Part shown: one piece after another, positions 9,135 through 18,748 of the stretch
Numbering within the stretch: the first letter of the stretch is position 1
Layout of the letters: every line of letters starts with the position of its first letter
From: an uncultured Sphingomonadaceae bacterium
Lineage (GTDB): Bacteria; Pseudomonadota; Alphaproteobacteria; Sphingomonadales; Sphingomonadaceae
DNA: 64,000 nt
NCBI GenBank assembly: GCA_947497455.1
Contig: CANMGU010000001.1
Location: forward strand, 1,364,001-1,428,000
Direction: 5' to 3'
Made by a program: the position numbers and the translations under genes
The notes under the pieces: generated by a model
Seen by the model: the letters and a program-made list of their open reading frames with translations, nothing else
Databases searched by the model: none
What the model was told of the DNA's origin: nothing

Positions 9135-10367
9135 CTATTCGTCCGCTGAACCCGTGCTATTTTTTTCGCCAGAGCGCCGCGTGCGTATCCAACGTGTCTC
9201 ACCACCATCGAACAGTTTGAGATAGACAGGTATTTTCCACAATATGTAAAATGGTATCCGGATCAATGCACTGACAGATAATGTTTGGCGTCCTTCGAGA
9301 AACCAGACCGCGATCGTTACCGTTGCGGCAATTGCCAGCGTCAAGGAAAGAATTAGGAAGGGCAGGGGAGAGGCACCCGACAGCGCTAATAAGCCAGTGG
9401 CGGTGATAAGTGCAAACCCACTTGCAAACAGCAAGGCGAGTGGAGGAACGAGGAGATGCAATCCCAACAATAGCTGGGGTGCGGACCATTTTCGTAAACC
9501 TGAGATAACAAGAGGAAGAGCCTGAACCCGCGCGGCCGTAAGGAAACCGTGCTCCCATCTTGTCCGCTGGACCAAGGTATCTTCCTCTGCTGCTGCTTCG
9601 CTCGATACGCCGGCTGATTCCAGAAAAACCGGTGTATGTCCTTGTCTGGTAACACTGATGCCTAAGGCGAGGTCTTCGGCTAAATCACCGTTGAACAGCG
9701 GCGCATCCGCAAATATCCGCCAAGGAAATGCCATACCTGTACCTGTCAGCAGAGCCGCACCGCCAAGTCTTGTCATTCCACGTTGACGAATAAGGTTTTT
9801 CATCAACATTGCAAAATTCGATATTTGAACAACCGGCGGGGCATTCGAAGCGCTATGTGTCAGGTTCGTCGCTTGTACGGGAACCGAAAGGCGATTGGCG
9901 ACATACGCCAGTTTGAGCGCACTGCCTCGACTAAGAGTGCAATCGGCATCCAGTATAATTACGCTATCTGGAGGATCCATGGCAAGCGCATCTCTACCGA
10001 ATGCCAATGCATAACCTTTTCCGCGCAGTTCTAAATTGTTCCGCTCTACCACTTCCGCTCCAGCAGCCCGGGCCATTGATGACGTATCGTCGGTACAGTT
10101 ATCGGCGACAACCAATATTTTGGTTTCTGCAGGAGCATCGGAGATAAGTGTTTTGATTGTGCGAGAAATGATCGATGCTTCGTTATGTGCTGGTATCATT
10201 ATCGCTATTTTTAGAGGTTTTTCCGGGACATTAGTGAAAGCGTCTGTGCCTTTGCCAGTGCGGATCATGCCAGCAGTGACCTCAATGATGAATATGCCAA
10301 AGAGCAAAAGAAACGGTGTGGCTATCAACCAGGACAGACCGGTTAGACCACCGGCTAAACTGATCAT
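9135..10367 (-). CDS. Membrane glycosyltransferase family 2 (processive type)
   Basis: Inner-membrane GT2 enzyme. It has one N-terminal membrane helix (about residues 8-32), a cytoplasmic GT-A domain and two to three C-terminal helices (about 300-390). Motifs are IAIMIPAHNEASII, the DXD motif ILDADC, a GDLAEDLALG acceptor-site segment and the QRTRW form of the QxxRW motif seen in cellulose-synthase-like enzymes. At 410 residues it lacks any PilZ domain. The ATG overlaps the stop of the DUF1996 gene by four bases. It could elongate the EPS backbone or add a single residue; motif QRTRW favours a processive-family member. Confidence 0.85.
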   Translation of the reverse strand: MISLAGGLTGLSWLIATPFLLLFGIFIIEVTAGMIRTGKGTDAFTNVPEKPLKIAIMIPAHNEASIISRTIKTLISDAPAETKILVVADNCTDDTSSMARAAGAEVVERNNLELRGKGYALAFGRDALAMDPPDSVIILDADCTLSRGSALKLAYVANRLSVPVQATNLTHSASNAPPVVQISNFAMLMKNLIRQRGMTRLGGAALLTGTGMAFPWRIFADAPLFNGDLAEDLALGISVTRQGHTPVFLESAGVSSEAAAEEDTLVQRTRWEHGFLTAARVQALPLVISGLRKWSAPQLLLGLHLLVPPLALLFASGFALITATGLLALSGASPLPFLILSLTLAIAATVTIAVWFLEGRQTLSVSALIRIPFYILWKIPVYLKLFDGGETRWIRTRRSGEKNSTGSADE

Positions 10368-11581
10368 GAGCCAGAAGCTTCCATATGGTTCATGTGATTT
10401 TTCGAACCGTGATTGTGATCTTGATTTTTTGGCGTTGGCGGAGGATCGAAAATTCTCTGTTTGCCATTATTCCTGTACCCGTTGGTTAGTTTTAGTTGCT
10501 TGCCATTGCCCATATCCCCACCGGAGCAGTTGAGCATGCGATTAATGCAATGCGCCATCCATAGTTCAAGCGCTTTATCGTCCCACGCGCCGAACCAGTC
10601 TGTATGGAATGTTGTACCTGGCTTAGCCGGTTTCATTCCTGGCATATAGTCTGACGACAGATGCCAACTCGGATTATCGGGATCCCACGTTCCTGACCCA
10701 TCCAGAGTTTCGTCGGTTTCATACCAGGCAGCCAAAGTGAAGGTTGGCATATGATAGGGATGGCTTTTGGGGCATCGTGCCTTTCCGTCATTTCCACGCG
10801 AGCGGTAAGCGATGTGACTGCGATGGTCTTTGCTGTCGAGATTTTTGCCATCCCAGCAATTGGGTGCATTGATCAGCGCGCCAATTTGGTTGCCTGGTGG
10901 ACAATTTTCTGCCGCCGTCACTATATCTGGGTATTTCCCGGGTTTTGCCGTCGGTCCTTTACAGTTGAAATAGCCATTTCCGGTTCTTTTCCCTGATTTG
11001 TTCAACATATCATGGCCAAAAATGAAACGCAGCCCTCTTGGTATCGATACGCATGTCTGCTTCGATGGATCATTGCGGTCCATACAATCCACGGAAGAAG
11101 CCGGCAGTCGTTTGTAATAGATGCTGACATGATGGGGTTTCACAACCTGTCCACGACCATTCATCATTGCCGGCATCCAGTAAGCTGAGCGGTTCAACCG
11201 ATTGTTACAGGTACTATCTCCAGTCTTACGCAGACTTTCGTAGGTAGAATGCGCATCTGCCAGCGTATTGCCAAAAAACTGGTGCAGATGTGATCTTCCC
11301 GGCTCTCCTGGATAAACAATTGGATCGTCAAAGCTGATTTGACCGGGACTGCACAAAAATCGGAAAGCCCCTACAACATCCGGCGCCGAACTCGGGGGAA
11401 CTTTGCCGGCACCCCATGCTGGAACCATCTCGTCTTCAATATCGAAATTACTGGCTATGCGTGGAAGTTCAACGCCTGGTGGGATCGGGTCAGTCTCAGC
11501 AATAGCGGCCGAAGAAACAAACAAGGCCATCACTGCAACCGCTGATCGAATAATGGACATAACCGAATTTCTTTCTGTCAT
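10364..11581 (-). CDS. Exported DUF1996-domain protein
   Basis: A 405-residue secreted protein with a signal peptide ending SSAAIA-E (about residue 28) and a long DUF1996-type domain. Signs of the domain are GRSHLHQFFGN, NRLNRSAYWMPAM, IPRGLRFIFGHDM, and a late HLSSDYMPG...FHTDWFGAWD block. It is rich in His, Trp and Cys. The domain occurs in fungal and bacterial secreted proteins and I know of no defined biochemical activity. Two starts are possible: ATG at 11581, or ATG at 11560 with AGAAAGA eight bases upstream. It is first in a two-gene unit with the GT2 enzyme (ATGA overlap), suggesting an extracellular job on the same polysaccharide. Confidence 0.8.
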   Translation of the reverse strand: MTERNSVMSIIRSAVAVMALFVSSAAIAETDPIPPGVELPRIASNFDIEDEMVPAWGAGKVPPSSAPDVVGAFRFLCSPGQISFDDPIVYPGEPGRSHLHQFFGNTLADAHSTYESLRKTGDSTCNNRLNRSAYWMPAMMNGRGQVVKPHHVSIYYKRLPASSVDCMDRNDPSKQTCVSIPRGLRFIFGHDMLNKSGKRTGNGYFNCKGPTAKPGKYPDIVTAAENCPPGNQIGALINAPNCWDGKNLDSKDHRSHIAYRSRGNDGKARCPKSHPYHMPTFTLAAWYETDETLDGSGTWDPDNPSWHLSSDYMPGMKPAKPGTTFHTDWFGAWDDKALELWMAHCINRMLNCSGGDMGNGKQLKLTNGYRNNGKQRIFDPPPTPKNQDHNHGSKNHMNHMEASGS

Positions 11582-11766
11582 CGGGTCTAATATAAACTAC
11601 TCGGCTTAGTAACGAAACCATGTCCAATGGTCACGGTGATATTCTGCAGCGAAAATGTCAGAAACTCTAATTTTTTCAATTGGTCCGTCTTAAACATATC
11701 ATCACTCTTGCTAGCTATCGTGCCGCTCTGTATCGAACAGCGCATGAGATTTACCGGAGATTTGGG

Positions 11767-12732
11767 ATGAGCCGTGATTATTTTTCACAGAAACGTGTAT
11801 TGGTTACCGGTGGGTGCGGTTTTCTCGGATCTCATCTGATCGACCGGTTGATCGAGCAAGGCCATGAGGTGCTTTGCGTAGACAATCTGTTTACCGGCTC
11901 GAAAAGCAATATCGCGCATCTGCTGCAACATCCGCGGTTTGAGTTCATGCGTCATGACATTTGCTTGCCACTTTTTGTAGAGGTGGACGAGATTTACAAT
12001 CTTGCCTGCCCGGCATCACCAATTCACTATCAGCATGATCCCGTGCAGACGACCAAGGTGTCCGTCCACGGCGCGATTAATATGCTGGGTCTGGCAAAAC
12101 GGTTGAAATGCCGGATATTACAAGCGTCGACCAGCGAGGTTTACGGCGATCCCGTTGTTCATCCACAGACCGAAGATTATTGGGGCAATGTGAACCCAAT
12201 CGGTATTCGTTCCTGCTATGATGAAGGCAAACGATGCGCAGAAACACTATTCTTTGACTATAATCGTCAACATGGCATCGAGATTAAGGTCGCACGCATT
12301 TTCAACACTTATGGCCCGCGCATGCACCCGTCGGATGGACGGGTTGTTTCCAACTTCATCATGCAGGCTATTCGCGGCGAAGATATTACAATATTCGGAA
12401 ATGGAAGCCAGACACGCAGCTTTTGCTATGTCGATAATCTGGTTGACGGTCTCATGAAACTGATGAACAGCAAGGACGGATTTACCGGCCCTGTGAATAT
12501 CGGTAATCCCAACGAGTTTTCCATACGTGAGTTAGCTGAGTTGGTTGTTGAGATGACGAATTCGGGATCGAAAATCATCGACTTGCCGTTACCGCAGGAT
12601 GATCCGAAACAGCGCCAGCCTGATATTACATTGGCAAAATCTGAACTAGGCTGGGAACCCACGATTGAATTGAAGGAAGGTCTGGAAAAGACCATTGCTT
12701 ATTTCGAACAGCTGGATACCATTCCAGCTTAG
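11767..12732 (+). CDS. uxs: UDP-glucuronate decarboxylase (UDP-xylose synthase)
   Basis: Extended short-chain dehydrogenase converting UDP-glucuronate to UDP-xylose with bound NAD. The NAD-binding motif [11 protein letters not shown] is near residues 10-20. The UXS hallmarks [24 protein letters not shown] and the catalytic YxxxK ([11 protein letters not shown]) are present, followed by [11 protein letters not shown]. The ATG at 11767 is preceded by GGAGA at six bases and gives the standard N-terminus; a TTG 87 bases earlier is less likely. It ends overlapping the convergent GT4 gene by four bases. Presence implies a xylose or other pentose unit in the EPS. Confidence 0.9.
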   Translation: MSRDYFSQKRVLVTGGCGFLGSHLIDRLIEQGHEVLCVDNLFTGSKSNIAHLLQHPRFEFMRHDICLPLFVEVDEIYNLACPASPIHYQHDPVQTTKVSVHGAINMLGLAKRLKCRILQASTSEVYGDPVVHPQTEDYWGNVNPIGIRSCYDEGKRCAETLFFDYNRQHGIEIKVARIFNTYGPRMHPSDGRVVSNFIMQAIRGEDITIFGNGSQTRSFCYVDNLVDGLMKLMNSKDGFTGPVNIGNPNEFSIRELAELVVEMTNSGSKIIDLPLPQDDPKQRQPDITLAKSELGWEPTIELKEGLEKTIAYFEQLDTIPA

Positions 12733-13820
12733 GCGCGATCCCTTAGCAAACCACTCAAAAAATCACGATATTGATCTGCGATATTTGACCATGCGAAGCT
12801 GGTTGCGCGTTCCGATACTTGTGCTGGCGAGGTTTCTCTAGCAGCAAGCGCTTCTGCCAGCGCTAGAGTTATGTTTGGGATCTGTTGGGTGTCGACAAGA
12901 AACTCATCATCCCCCACGATCCAACGAAGGCGAGGCGTGTCATGCCCGACAATCGGCAGACCACAGGCCATGGCTTCTGGGAACACGTTGCCAAAGGATT
13001 CTAATAGTGACAGATGCAAGAAAACATCAGCGGATTGGTACAGGGTTGGCATCTGATCCGGTGTTACCGTCAGCTGTGTAAAGCGATCTGGCAGTAACTC
13101 AGCAGCCAACGCCTTAACCTCATCACGCATGGGCCCGTCACCGGCGACAACAAGATGAGTACCATCCATCGGCGCCACCGCCCGAATTCCATCCATTACC
13201 CTTTTTGTTGGTATCAGGGCGCTCACCATAAGAACGATTTTTTGATTTTCTGGAAAACCCAGCTTGGCCCTGTCACCCGACCCCAGTCGAAATCGGTCGG
13301 TTGAAATACCGTTAGGGATCACTGCGCAATTCCATTTGTCCTTGTTGTTTTCGTAATAGTCCGGATTGGTACAAACCAAGCCGTCGCAGGAAAAGAAGCG
13401 ATATTCTGCGTCGTTAGAAATCGCTGGCCATTCGCCATTTTGTGTCACGAATATATTTAACGGTTTTTTACCGCCAACAATTGGACGGCGCAGTGTCATG
13501 TTGGTAAACGGAAATGAGCAGGTCAACACCGCGTCATAGTCTGCAGGTTTGTATTTCAGGGCAAGATTCGGTGCAAATGTGGCCTCTTCGTACACAGTTT
13601 CGCTTCGAAAAGGCGGCAGAAACGGGAATTTTTCAAAATTCTCCCGGCGAACTGAGCCTGCATGAATAAACTTATAGGGATCATCCGGCTTGGCTTCACC
13701 GGACCCAATGACGGTAACGTCATCACCAGTTCGGGCAAGCTGCGCTGCAACCGAAAGCAATGCCACCTCAGCGCCGCGTTCGTACCGATGAAATCCCGGC
13801 AGAGCGAATAATAATCTCAT
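12729..13820 (-). CDS. Glycosyltransferase family 4 protein
   Basis: Cytoplasmic GT-B fold glycosyltransferase. The N-terminus [19 protein letters not shown] is the usual acceptor-domain start with the glycine/glutamate loop. The C-terminal half has the retaining-enzyme E-x7-E motif in [16 protein letters not shown] near residue 280, preceded by VVAGDGP. I chose ATG 13820 because an upstream TTG at 13907 would add 29 residues without domain match and overlap the next gene. GGGA lies about six bases before the ATG. The sugar is not predictable. Confidence 0.85.
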   Translation of the reverse strand: MRLLFALPGFHRYERGAEVALLSVAAQLARTGDDVTVIGSGEAKPDDPYKFIHAGSVRRENFEKFPFLPPFRSETVYEEATFAPNLALKYKPADYDAVLTCSFPFTNMTLRRPIVGGKKPLNIFVTQNGEWPAISNDAEYRFFSCDGLVCTNPDYYENNKDKWNCAVIPNGISTDRFRLGSGDRAKLGFPENQKIVLMVSALIPTKRVMDGIRAVAPMDGTHLVVAGDGPMRDEVKALAAELLPDRFTQLTVTPDQMPTLYQSADVFLHLSLLESFGNVFPEAMACGLPIVGHDTPRLRWIVGDDEFLVDTQQIPNITLALAEALAARETSPAQVSERATSFAWSNIADQYRDFLSGLLRDRA

Positions 13821-13875
13821 GACTGTCCCATAACCCCTGAATTGCCTTGCCGCGTTACCGTACTCGGCGGCGAAA

Positions 13876-14421
13876 TCAAACGGGTTCTTTGTCCTGAGCT
13901 TTATCAATAGCGGAATATCTCATCCGACGCTTATCGAGGAACGCAGCTGAGGCCACCACAATAGCCAAGGCGGCCCACATCCATCCGATCAACATAACCC
14001 CGAACAAGGTCTGGTATATAAAAGCATCAATCTCATGAACAGAGATCAGTTCGATAACGAACAATAGCAACAGCAATCCTGTCGCAACTTCAGCAATATT
14101 GCGCCACAAAGCACCATAGCTGATCATGCCCAGAGAAGCGCGATATCTGGAAAGAAACAGGAGGAGGACAGATATCAGCACCGCAATCAGGATCCACTGA
14201 ACAATTGCACGATCGGCATAGATTCCAACTGAATGCATGACGTCATTCACTTTGAGATGGAAAAGATGTCGCCCTCCTAAACCAATCTCCACTGCAAACA
14301 GCAGATATAGAACCGCCAGCCAGCGCCAGAAAGCAATACGCATCGCGAAAGCGCAGCTCAGCGCTGCGAAGGAGAAAAAGACTATTCCAAAGGCTTGGGT
14401 CGGATTATCGAATAGCGACAT
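13876..14421 (-). CDS. Multi-pass membrane protein of unknown function
   Basis: A 181-residue protein I do not recognise. It has about five hydrophobic segments (roughly 8-28, 30-47, 72-92, 108-128, 132-158), short loops and a charged C-terminal tail after LDKRRMRYSAIDK. A histidine-containing loop (GGRHLFHLKVND) lies after the second segment. It sits between the GT4 gene downstream on the same strand and the divergent polymerase-like gene. Size and topology are too small for a Wzx flippase or a polymerase. Its place in the EPS locus suggests an envelope role, but no activity can be assigned. Confidence 0.6.
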   Translation of the reverse strand: MSLFDNPTQAFGIVFFSFAALSCAFAMRIAFWRWLAVLYLLFAVEIGLGGRHLFHLKVNDVMHSVGIYADRAIVQWILIAVLISVLLLFLSRYRASLGMISYGALWRNIAEVATGLLLLLFVIELISVHEIDAFIYQTLFGVMLIGWMWAALAIVVASAAFLDKRRMRYSAIDKAQDKEPV

Positions 14422-14477
14422 TTCAATTTTATAACCCTATAGCAATGGACCTGCACCTGTGGGACCGGAGTGAAGTT

Positions 14478-15854
14478 ATGGATGCAATATCAATAATCTA
14501 TATCGCATTCTTCCTGACAGGAATAGCTTGCTTTGCGATATTGCGTCCAATTCTAGCGGTGGCAATGGTCTATTTTGCTGGCTTGTTATTCCTTCCGGTA
14601 TCTTACTATCCGGCGATGCAGACTCATTTTGCGGGGACGACCGCCTTGTCGCCCTATTGGATTATCACAACCGCGTTGCCCAGCGATGCCCTGATTTCCA
14701 AAGCGTGGATTGCCAGCTTGGCTGCCTTGACCGGTGCGATCTTGTTTGATGGCAAATCTCTGCTTCGCTTTCGTCCGACATTAATGGATATGCCGATGCT
14801 GGGATGGTGCCTTTGGCCAGTTGCGCAAACACTATTTGTCGAAGCCAACCCAGCGGGATGGCAATCCAGCCTCTATCTTGGAGGGGTGTGGGCCATTCCC
14901 TGGTTCTTAGGCCGCGCATATTACCGGGATCGGGAAGGGCAACTTGTTCTGGTAGATATCCTAATTGGGCTGACGCTCTTGCTTGTCCCTTTTGCACTTA
15001 TCGAGGGGATATCTGGTCTTCGGTTATATGATCCTCTCTATGGCGCTCATCCTTTCGCAGCAGTTGGAGCAGAGCGCTATATCGGATATCGCCCTTTGAT
15101 TATGTTTGAGGATGGCAATCAATATGGATTGTGGATCGGTTGTGTGGCGGTTCTCGCGATATGGCGGTACAGAGCAACCCCGGCAGAAGACGGAAAAAGG
15201 ACGAAGGCCTGGATCGCGATTATCTTGTTTCTGCTGGCGATAGCGTCACAATCAATCGGCGCGATATTCCTGATGCTGAGCGGAATCGCTGCACTATATT
15301 TCTCACAATTTCTTCATCATCTGAGGAAAATTGCCATTCCGGGTCTTGTCCTTCTATTGCTCGGCGCGACTGTCTATGTCAGCGGCGTCATACCGTTAAG
15401 GTCATTGGCAAAGGAAACAGCGGTGGGACAGACCGTCTTGAGTGTTTTGCGGTCTTCGGGTCGTAGTTCTTTGTCATGGCGCATATCGCAGGATGAAAAA
15501 ACCATCCCGGTAATCCGGGAAAATCTGGTCGCCGGGTCCGGTCAATGGGATTGGTGGACGGAATTGGGCAGACGACCGTGGGGCCTCCCGCTCTTGCTCG
15601 CAGGACAATTCGGCCTCATCGGCTTGCTGCTGGCCTTGGGTTCGCCTGTTGCTGCCATATTATCAAGATGGTTCAGGCAACCGGAGGAAACCAGCATTTC
15701 TGAGAGGCGAGAGGATATCCTGCCTCCAACTTTCGCGATCTCGATTGTTGTAATCATCGCTGCAACAGACGCGCTCTTAAACGCGTTTATTTTCCTTCCA
15801 GCGCTTGTGCTCGCCGCAAGTCTTGTTGTTCGTCAGAAAGCAGAAGAAAACTAG
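14478..15854 (+). CDS. O-antigen polymerase/ligase-like membrane protein
   Basis: A polytopic inner-membrane protein (458 residues, about ten to twelve hydrophobic helices) of the Wzy/WaaL O-antigen polymerase-ligase type. A larger periplasmic loop before the last helices contains SGRSSLSWRISQDEK and VAGSGQWDWW, resembling the functional loop of this superfamily. It probably polymerises EPS repeat units or ligates a glycan. ATG 14478 has GGAGTGAA seven bases upstream; an ATG 33 bases earlier is also open but lacks this. It ends with a four-base overlap against the convergent epsD-like gene. Confidence 0.75.
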   Translation: MDAISIIYIAFFLTGIACFAILRPILAVAMVYFAGLLFLPVSYYPAMQTHFAGTTALSPYWIITTALPSDALISKAWIASLAALTGAILFDGKSLLRFRPTLMDMPMLGWCLWPVAQTLFVEANPAGWQSSLYLGGVWAIPWFLGRAYYRDREGQLVLVDILIGLTLLLVPFALIEGISGLRLYDPLYGAHPFAAVGAERYIGYRPLIMFEDGNQYGLWIGCVAVLAIWRYRATPAEDGKRTKAWIAIILFLLAIASQSIGAIFLMLSGIAALYFSQFLHHLRKIAIPGLVLLLLGATVYVSGVIPLRSLAKETAVGQTVLSVLRSSGRSSLSWRISQDEKTIPVIRENLVAGSGQWDWWTELGRRPWGLPLLLAGQFGLIGLLLALGSPVAAILSRWFRQPEETSISERREDILPPTFAISIVVIIAATDALLNAFIFLPALVLAASLVVRQKAEEN

Positions 15855-16747
15855 CCCGCAGGGACCTCAACAGCTTCTGATATTGCAGCTGGCGTCTTCG
15901 CAGTTTCTCCCGCGTCCTTGGCGGGCTCAAAACCGGCCTGATAGGTAATTTCAGCTTTGGTTTTTGCTTCGGCAAGGCGCTGCTTCATGATCTTGGCCAT
16001 TTCTTCGTTACGAATGGCCTTTACGGCAACAGGGCCAGCCTTTTCGGCATTATACGGTACCTTTTGCTGTGCCTTGATCACGCTTGCCGTCACGGTTGCA
16101 CCGGTCGGAATAACGAATGGCTCGCCGGGATCAAGAGATACAATTTGCGCCATCATGGCAGGTGGTACCTGTACAGAATCCATTTGCGCTGATTTGCGTG
16201 CGAACTGAATACCCATTTCCGTCAATATCTTCTGTACGTCCTCAAGTGTGTTGGCAACTTCCAGTTGCTTCAGATCGCCAAGATTGGCTGGTGAAGGAAA
16301 TATAATCTGGTCCACGGCGTAGATTGTACGATTGGCAAAGGAGAAAGGGTGGGCCTCGGTATAACGGTCAATTGCAGCCTGGTCCGGTACTTTCAGAGTT
16401 GAGCCAGCTTTATCGGCATACATCTGAACAAGCAGCGCTTCGCTCAATTGGCGTTGCCGGATCAAATAGGCGGGATCCTGATCAATGCCGCTTTCCTTTG
16501 CTGCTTGTGCCAGCAATCGACGATCAACAATCTGCTGGAGAGCATTTTGTTGCAGTTTTTTCTTGTCTGCGCCCTCGGGAATATTCGTTTCATTCAGAGC
16601 GGCATTAATTTCTTGTAACGTGATTTCTTCACTATTCACGACCGCCGCGACCTGACCTTCTGCGGATTTTTCGCAGCCAGCCAGTACCAGAGCACCCGCA
16701 GTTAGGCACATCAATGCGCGGGATTTTGCAGAAAGGGTCATAGTCAC
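15851..16747 (-). CDS. epsD: EpsD-type peptidyl-prolyl isomerase lipoprotein
   Basis: Envelope lipoprotein with a SurA/parvulin-like chaperone architecture, matching the EpsD family found in exosortase EPS operons. The lipobox is VLAGC (Cys near residue 25). A SurA-N-like helical region follows (VNSEEITLQEINAAL, QQIVDRRLLAQAAKE) and then a PPIase-like region around 135-215 with YAVDQIIF and DPGEPFVIPTG. The C-terminal tail is Ala/Lys rich. The start is GTG at 16747 because AGGAG stands eight bases upstream; the ATG two codons later would be 14 bases away. Probably helps fold outer-membrane EPS components. Confidence 0.8.
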   Translation of the reverse strand: MTMTLSAKSRALMCLTAGALVLAGCEKSAEGQVAAVVNSEEITLQEINAALNETNIPEGADKKKLQQNALQQIVDRRLLAQAAKESGIDQDPAYLIRQRQLSEALLVQMYADKAGSTLKVPDQAAIDRYTEAHPFSFANRTIYAVDQIIFPSPANLGDLKQLEVANTLEDVQKILTEMGIQFARKSAQMDSVQVPPAMMAQIVSLDPGEPFVIPTGATVTASVIKAQQKVPYNAEKAGPVAVKAIRNEEMAKIMKQRLAEAKTKAEITYQAGFEPAKDAGETAKTPAAISEAVEVPAG

Positions 16748-16817
16748 AGTTACTTCTCCTGAAATTTTGTCCAGTTAAAAGACAAAACGAATCATTGGCT
16801 TGTTTGAAACTCTTTTA

Positions 16818-16834
16818 AAATATACAGAGGCGTA
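16818..16834 (+). promoter_or_regulatory. Shared 17-base motif upstream of the exosortase accessory gene
   Basis: AAATATACAGAGGCGTA begins 37 bases before the TTG at 16855. The same 17 bases with one change (A to G) occur at 22760-22776, upstream of a PEPxxWA-CTERM gene in the same orientation. TATAC could be a -10 element, with the rest just after it. Function is inferred from sharing and position only. Confidence 0.35.
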
Positions 16835-16854
16835 CATAGCAACGGGAGGCTAGA

Positions 16855-17109
16855 TTGGAAACCATTTACGATTGGCTAACAGTAGCCATTTTTGGCGGTT
16901 TGATCGTATTATTTCTAGACCGATCGGTCGAGGATGATCCGCCTGATCATTTGTGGCAGTATCTCGTGGCTTCTGTTGGCTGTGCTGGCGCAAATTATCT
17001 GGGTAACGAAGGCTATCAATTGGCCGCGGTTGCCGTGATAGCGACGGTCATAACCTATATCATGATGGTTTTGAAACCGTTTGAGAAGTTCAACCGTCCC
17101 GAGGAATAA
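16855..17109 (+). CDS. Small exosortase-associated membrane protein (XrtV accessory type)
   Basis: An 84-residue inner-membrane protein with hydrophobic segments at about 8-22, 36-50 and 55-73 and a charged C-terminus (KPFEKFNRPEE). From memory it resembles the small accessory proteins named with the XrtV exosortase of sphingomonads, and its position beside EpsI and the exosortase supports this. The start is TTG with GGGAGG five bases upstream, a strong ribosome-binding site. It faces epsI tail to tail (32 bases). The partner and mechanism are not known to me; the family name is less certain than the membrane topology. Confidence 0.6.
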   Translation: METIYDWLTVAIFGGLIVLFLDRSVEDDPPDHLWQYLVASVGCAGANYLGNEGYQLAAVAVIATVITYIMMVLKPFEKFNRPEE

Positions 17110-17141
17110 CGAGCGTCGCTTGACTTTTTGAGACGTTATCT

Positions 17142-17873
17142 TCAGCTTTTGATGCCGCTTAACAGTGCCCGTCCCTGTTTGTTCATCCCCTGATTCAATT
17201 GCGCCGCAAATCGCGATAAATGAGGCATGGCCTCATCCATTGTTGGTGCGATCAGCGAGGCTCGGACCAGCACGCCATCAGGTATAATGCCTCGTAGATT
17301 GGCACGAATGACGGCCAGACGTTGCTGACTCCAAGCGAGCGGGAACTCGTTTCCAATCCGGGTCCAGTAGAGTACATGTTCCGTCCGACCGCGCCCTTTT
17401 GCTGTGAACATGTTGGCTTGAATCTTACTACCGAGGCCATCTTCAATGGTGACTGGCCGGGTCGGTGTTAGTTCATATCCCCCAGCTGGATAGCAAATTT
17501 CCGGACGATGCACCTGCAGAACGCCGTCCTGTGTATTGCTATAGGCCGTTAGGAACATGATTGGCGGATCTTCTGGCGCAGAATAAACCCTCGTGACCAG
17601 ATTGTCATAGAGTCGATCAGACAAAGCATCTGGAGGTGGCAAGACAACGCCGCTCGAGGTTTCAAACTGCCAGGGACCAATGGTTTCCGGAATCAGCTTT
17701 TCAAAATCGGTTTTTTCGACAACTGGAAATATGACCTGAGGTGTGCGTGCATAAGCCAGCCCCGCAGCGAGACAAAAGGCACCGCCCATGACCAAATGAC
17801 GCCTGTTAACAAGAGTTTTTTGGCCAGTTTCCACCCTTGAGAGGTCGCCAGTACCTGATGTTTCAGCAGTCAT
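17142..17873 (-). CDS. epsI: EpsI family exosortase-associated protein
   Basis: A 243-residue EpsI-type protein (DUF3485 family) that accompanies exosortases. A single N-terminal membrane segment (HLVMGGAFCLAAGLAYA, about residues 26-42) anchors a periplasmic domain with the family pattern: IPETIGPWQFE near 60-70, then FLTAYSNTQ and the hallmark HRPEICYPAGGY around 120-131, with the invariant Cys. The ATG overlaps the exosortase stop by four bases, so exosortase and EpsI are translationally coupled. In many genomes EpsI is fused to the exosortase; here it is separate. Confidence 0.88.
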   Translation of the reverse strand: MTAETSGTGDLSRVETGQKTLVNRRHLVMGGAFCLAAGLAYARTPQVIFPVVEKTDFEKLIPETIGPWQFETSSGVVLPPPDALSDRLYDNLVTRVYSAPEDPPIMFLTAYSNTQDGVLQVHRPEICYPAGGYELTPTRPVTIEDGLGSKIQANMFTAKGRGRTEHVLYWTRIGNEFPLAWSQQRLAVIRANLRGIIPDGVLVRASLIAPTMDEAMPHLSRFAAQLNQGMNKQGRALLSGIKS

Positions 17874-18748
17874 ACTTGTACCTTCTTGTCGTTAAATCGC
17901 CGCCAGATTGGTTCCAGAACACTATCAATGGCAAATATTGTCAAAACGGCGATCATAAACATCGTGACACCGGCAAAATTGTGCAGGAAGCCTTGTGCTG
18001 CGGCTTCACCCGAATGGTAAGTTAACAAAATGAGGATCAGGACCCGAATGAAATTTGCAATGATCGCGACCGGAATAATCATGAAGCTCAACAACAGAGA
18101 ATAGCGCCAGTTCGCCTGGTGTCGCACATATATATAGAATAGCGATATAGCGGACAATGAAACCAACGAATTTAGCCCAGAACAGGCCGCGGCAACCAAC
18201 AACTGATATTGACCGATCTGAATCATCACACCGGCGCCGCCAATCGGATATCCAAGCATATGAAGAAATCCGATTGCAGCCTCAGAAATCAGTATCTTAA
18301 GAGGCTGGGTAATGAGCACAATAAGTGTATCGGGCGGTGGAAACACAAATACCATGTAGAAGAGCGGGAACCACATCACCTTCATTGCAGTCTGACCAAC
18401 CACACTGTAGAGCGCGATCAGCACCAATCCATACATCAGATAACCTTCGATTTCGATGATCTGGGTTATGCGCGCGAACAGGAAAAGCGGCAGGAATATT
18501 GTCGCAAGCACTACCACGGGCAGGGTAGGGGCCGGTTCCATAACAGGCTTGGCGACCAACCATCTCCGTCGGAGCAACCAAAGACCTGTAAACAAGACAA
18601 TCGGTCCGTGCGCCCCGGTCTCCTTGGACCAGCTTTCCTGGGAGACAAACATCATGGTCGGAACAATGATAGCGATCAAACCCAATATCAGCAGGATATT
18701 GGATAAATTCATATTGGGCAGGCTGGACCGAGCGGTCAAACTAGACAT
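17870..18748 (-). CDS. xrtV: Exosortase, probably XrtV type
   Basis: Inner-membrane cysteine transpeptidase that cleaves and sorts PEP-CTERM proteins. It has about eight membrane helices over 292 residues. The proposed catalytic triad is visible: Cys189 in AAACSGLNS, Arg235 in ANFIRVL and His256 in GFLHNFAG. Assignment to type V rests on the separate EpsI, the small accessory gene nearby and the PEPxxWA form of the substrates in this window; other exosortase types are possible. First gene of a minus-strand pair with epsI. A perfect six-base hairpin lies 26 bases upstream of the ATG. Confidence 0.85.
   Translation of the reverse strand: MSSLTARSSLPNMNLSNILLILGLIAIIVPTMMFVSQESWSKETGAHGPIVLFTGLWLLRRRWLVAKPVMEPAPTLPVVVLATIFLPLFLFARITQIIEIEGYLMYGLVLIALYSVVGQTAMKVMWFPLFYMVFVFPPPDTLIVLITQPLKILISEAAIGFLHMLGYPIGGAGVMIQIGQYQLLVAAACSGLNSLVSLSAISLFYIYVRHQANWRYSLLLSFMIIPVAIIANFIRVLILILLTYHSGEAAAQGFLHNFAGVTMFMIAVLTIFAIDSVLEPIWRRFNDKKVQV

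Noticed and set aside
11680..11766. TTG start for UDP-glucuronate decarboxylase 87 bases upstream
   Set aside because: The ATG at 11767 has a good ribosome-binding site and gives the standard N-terminus.
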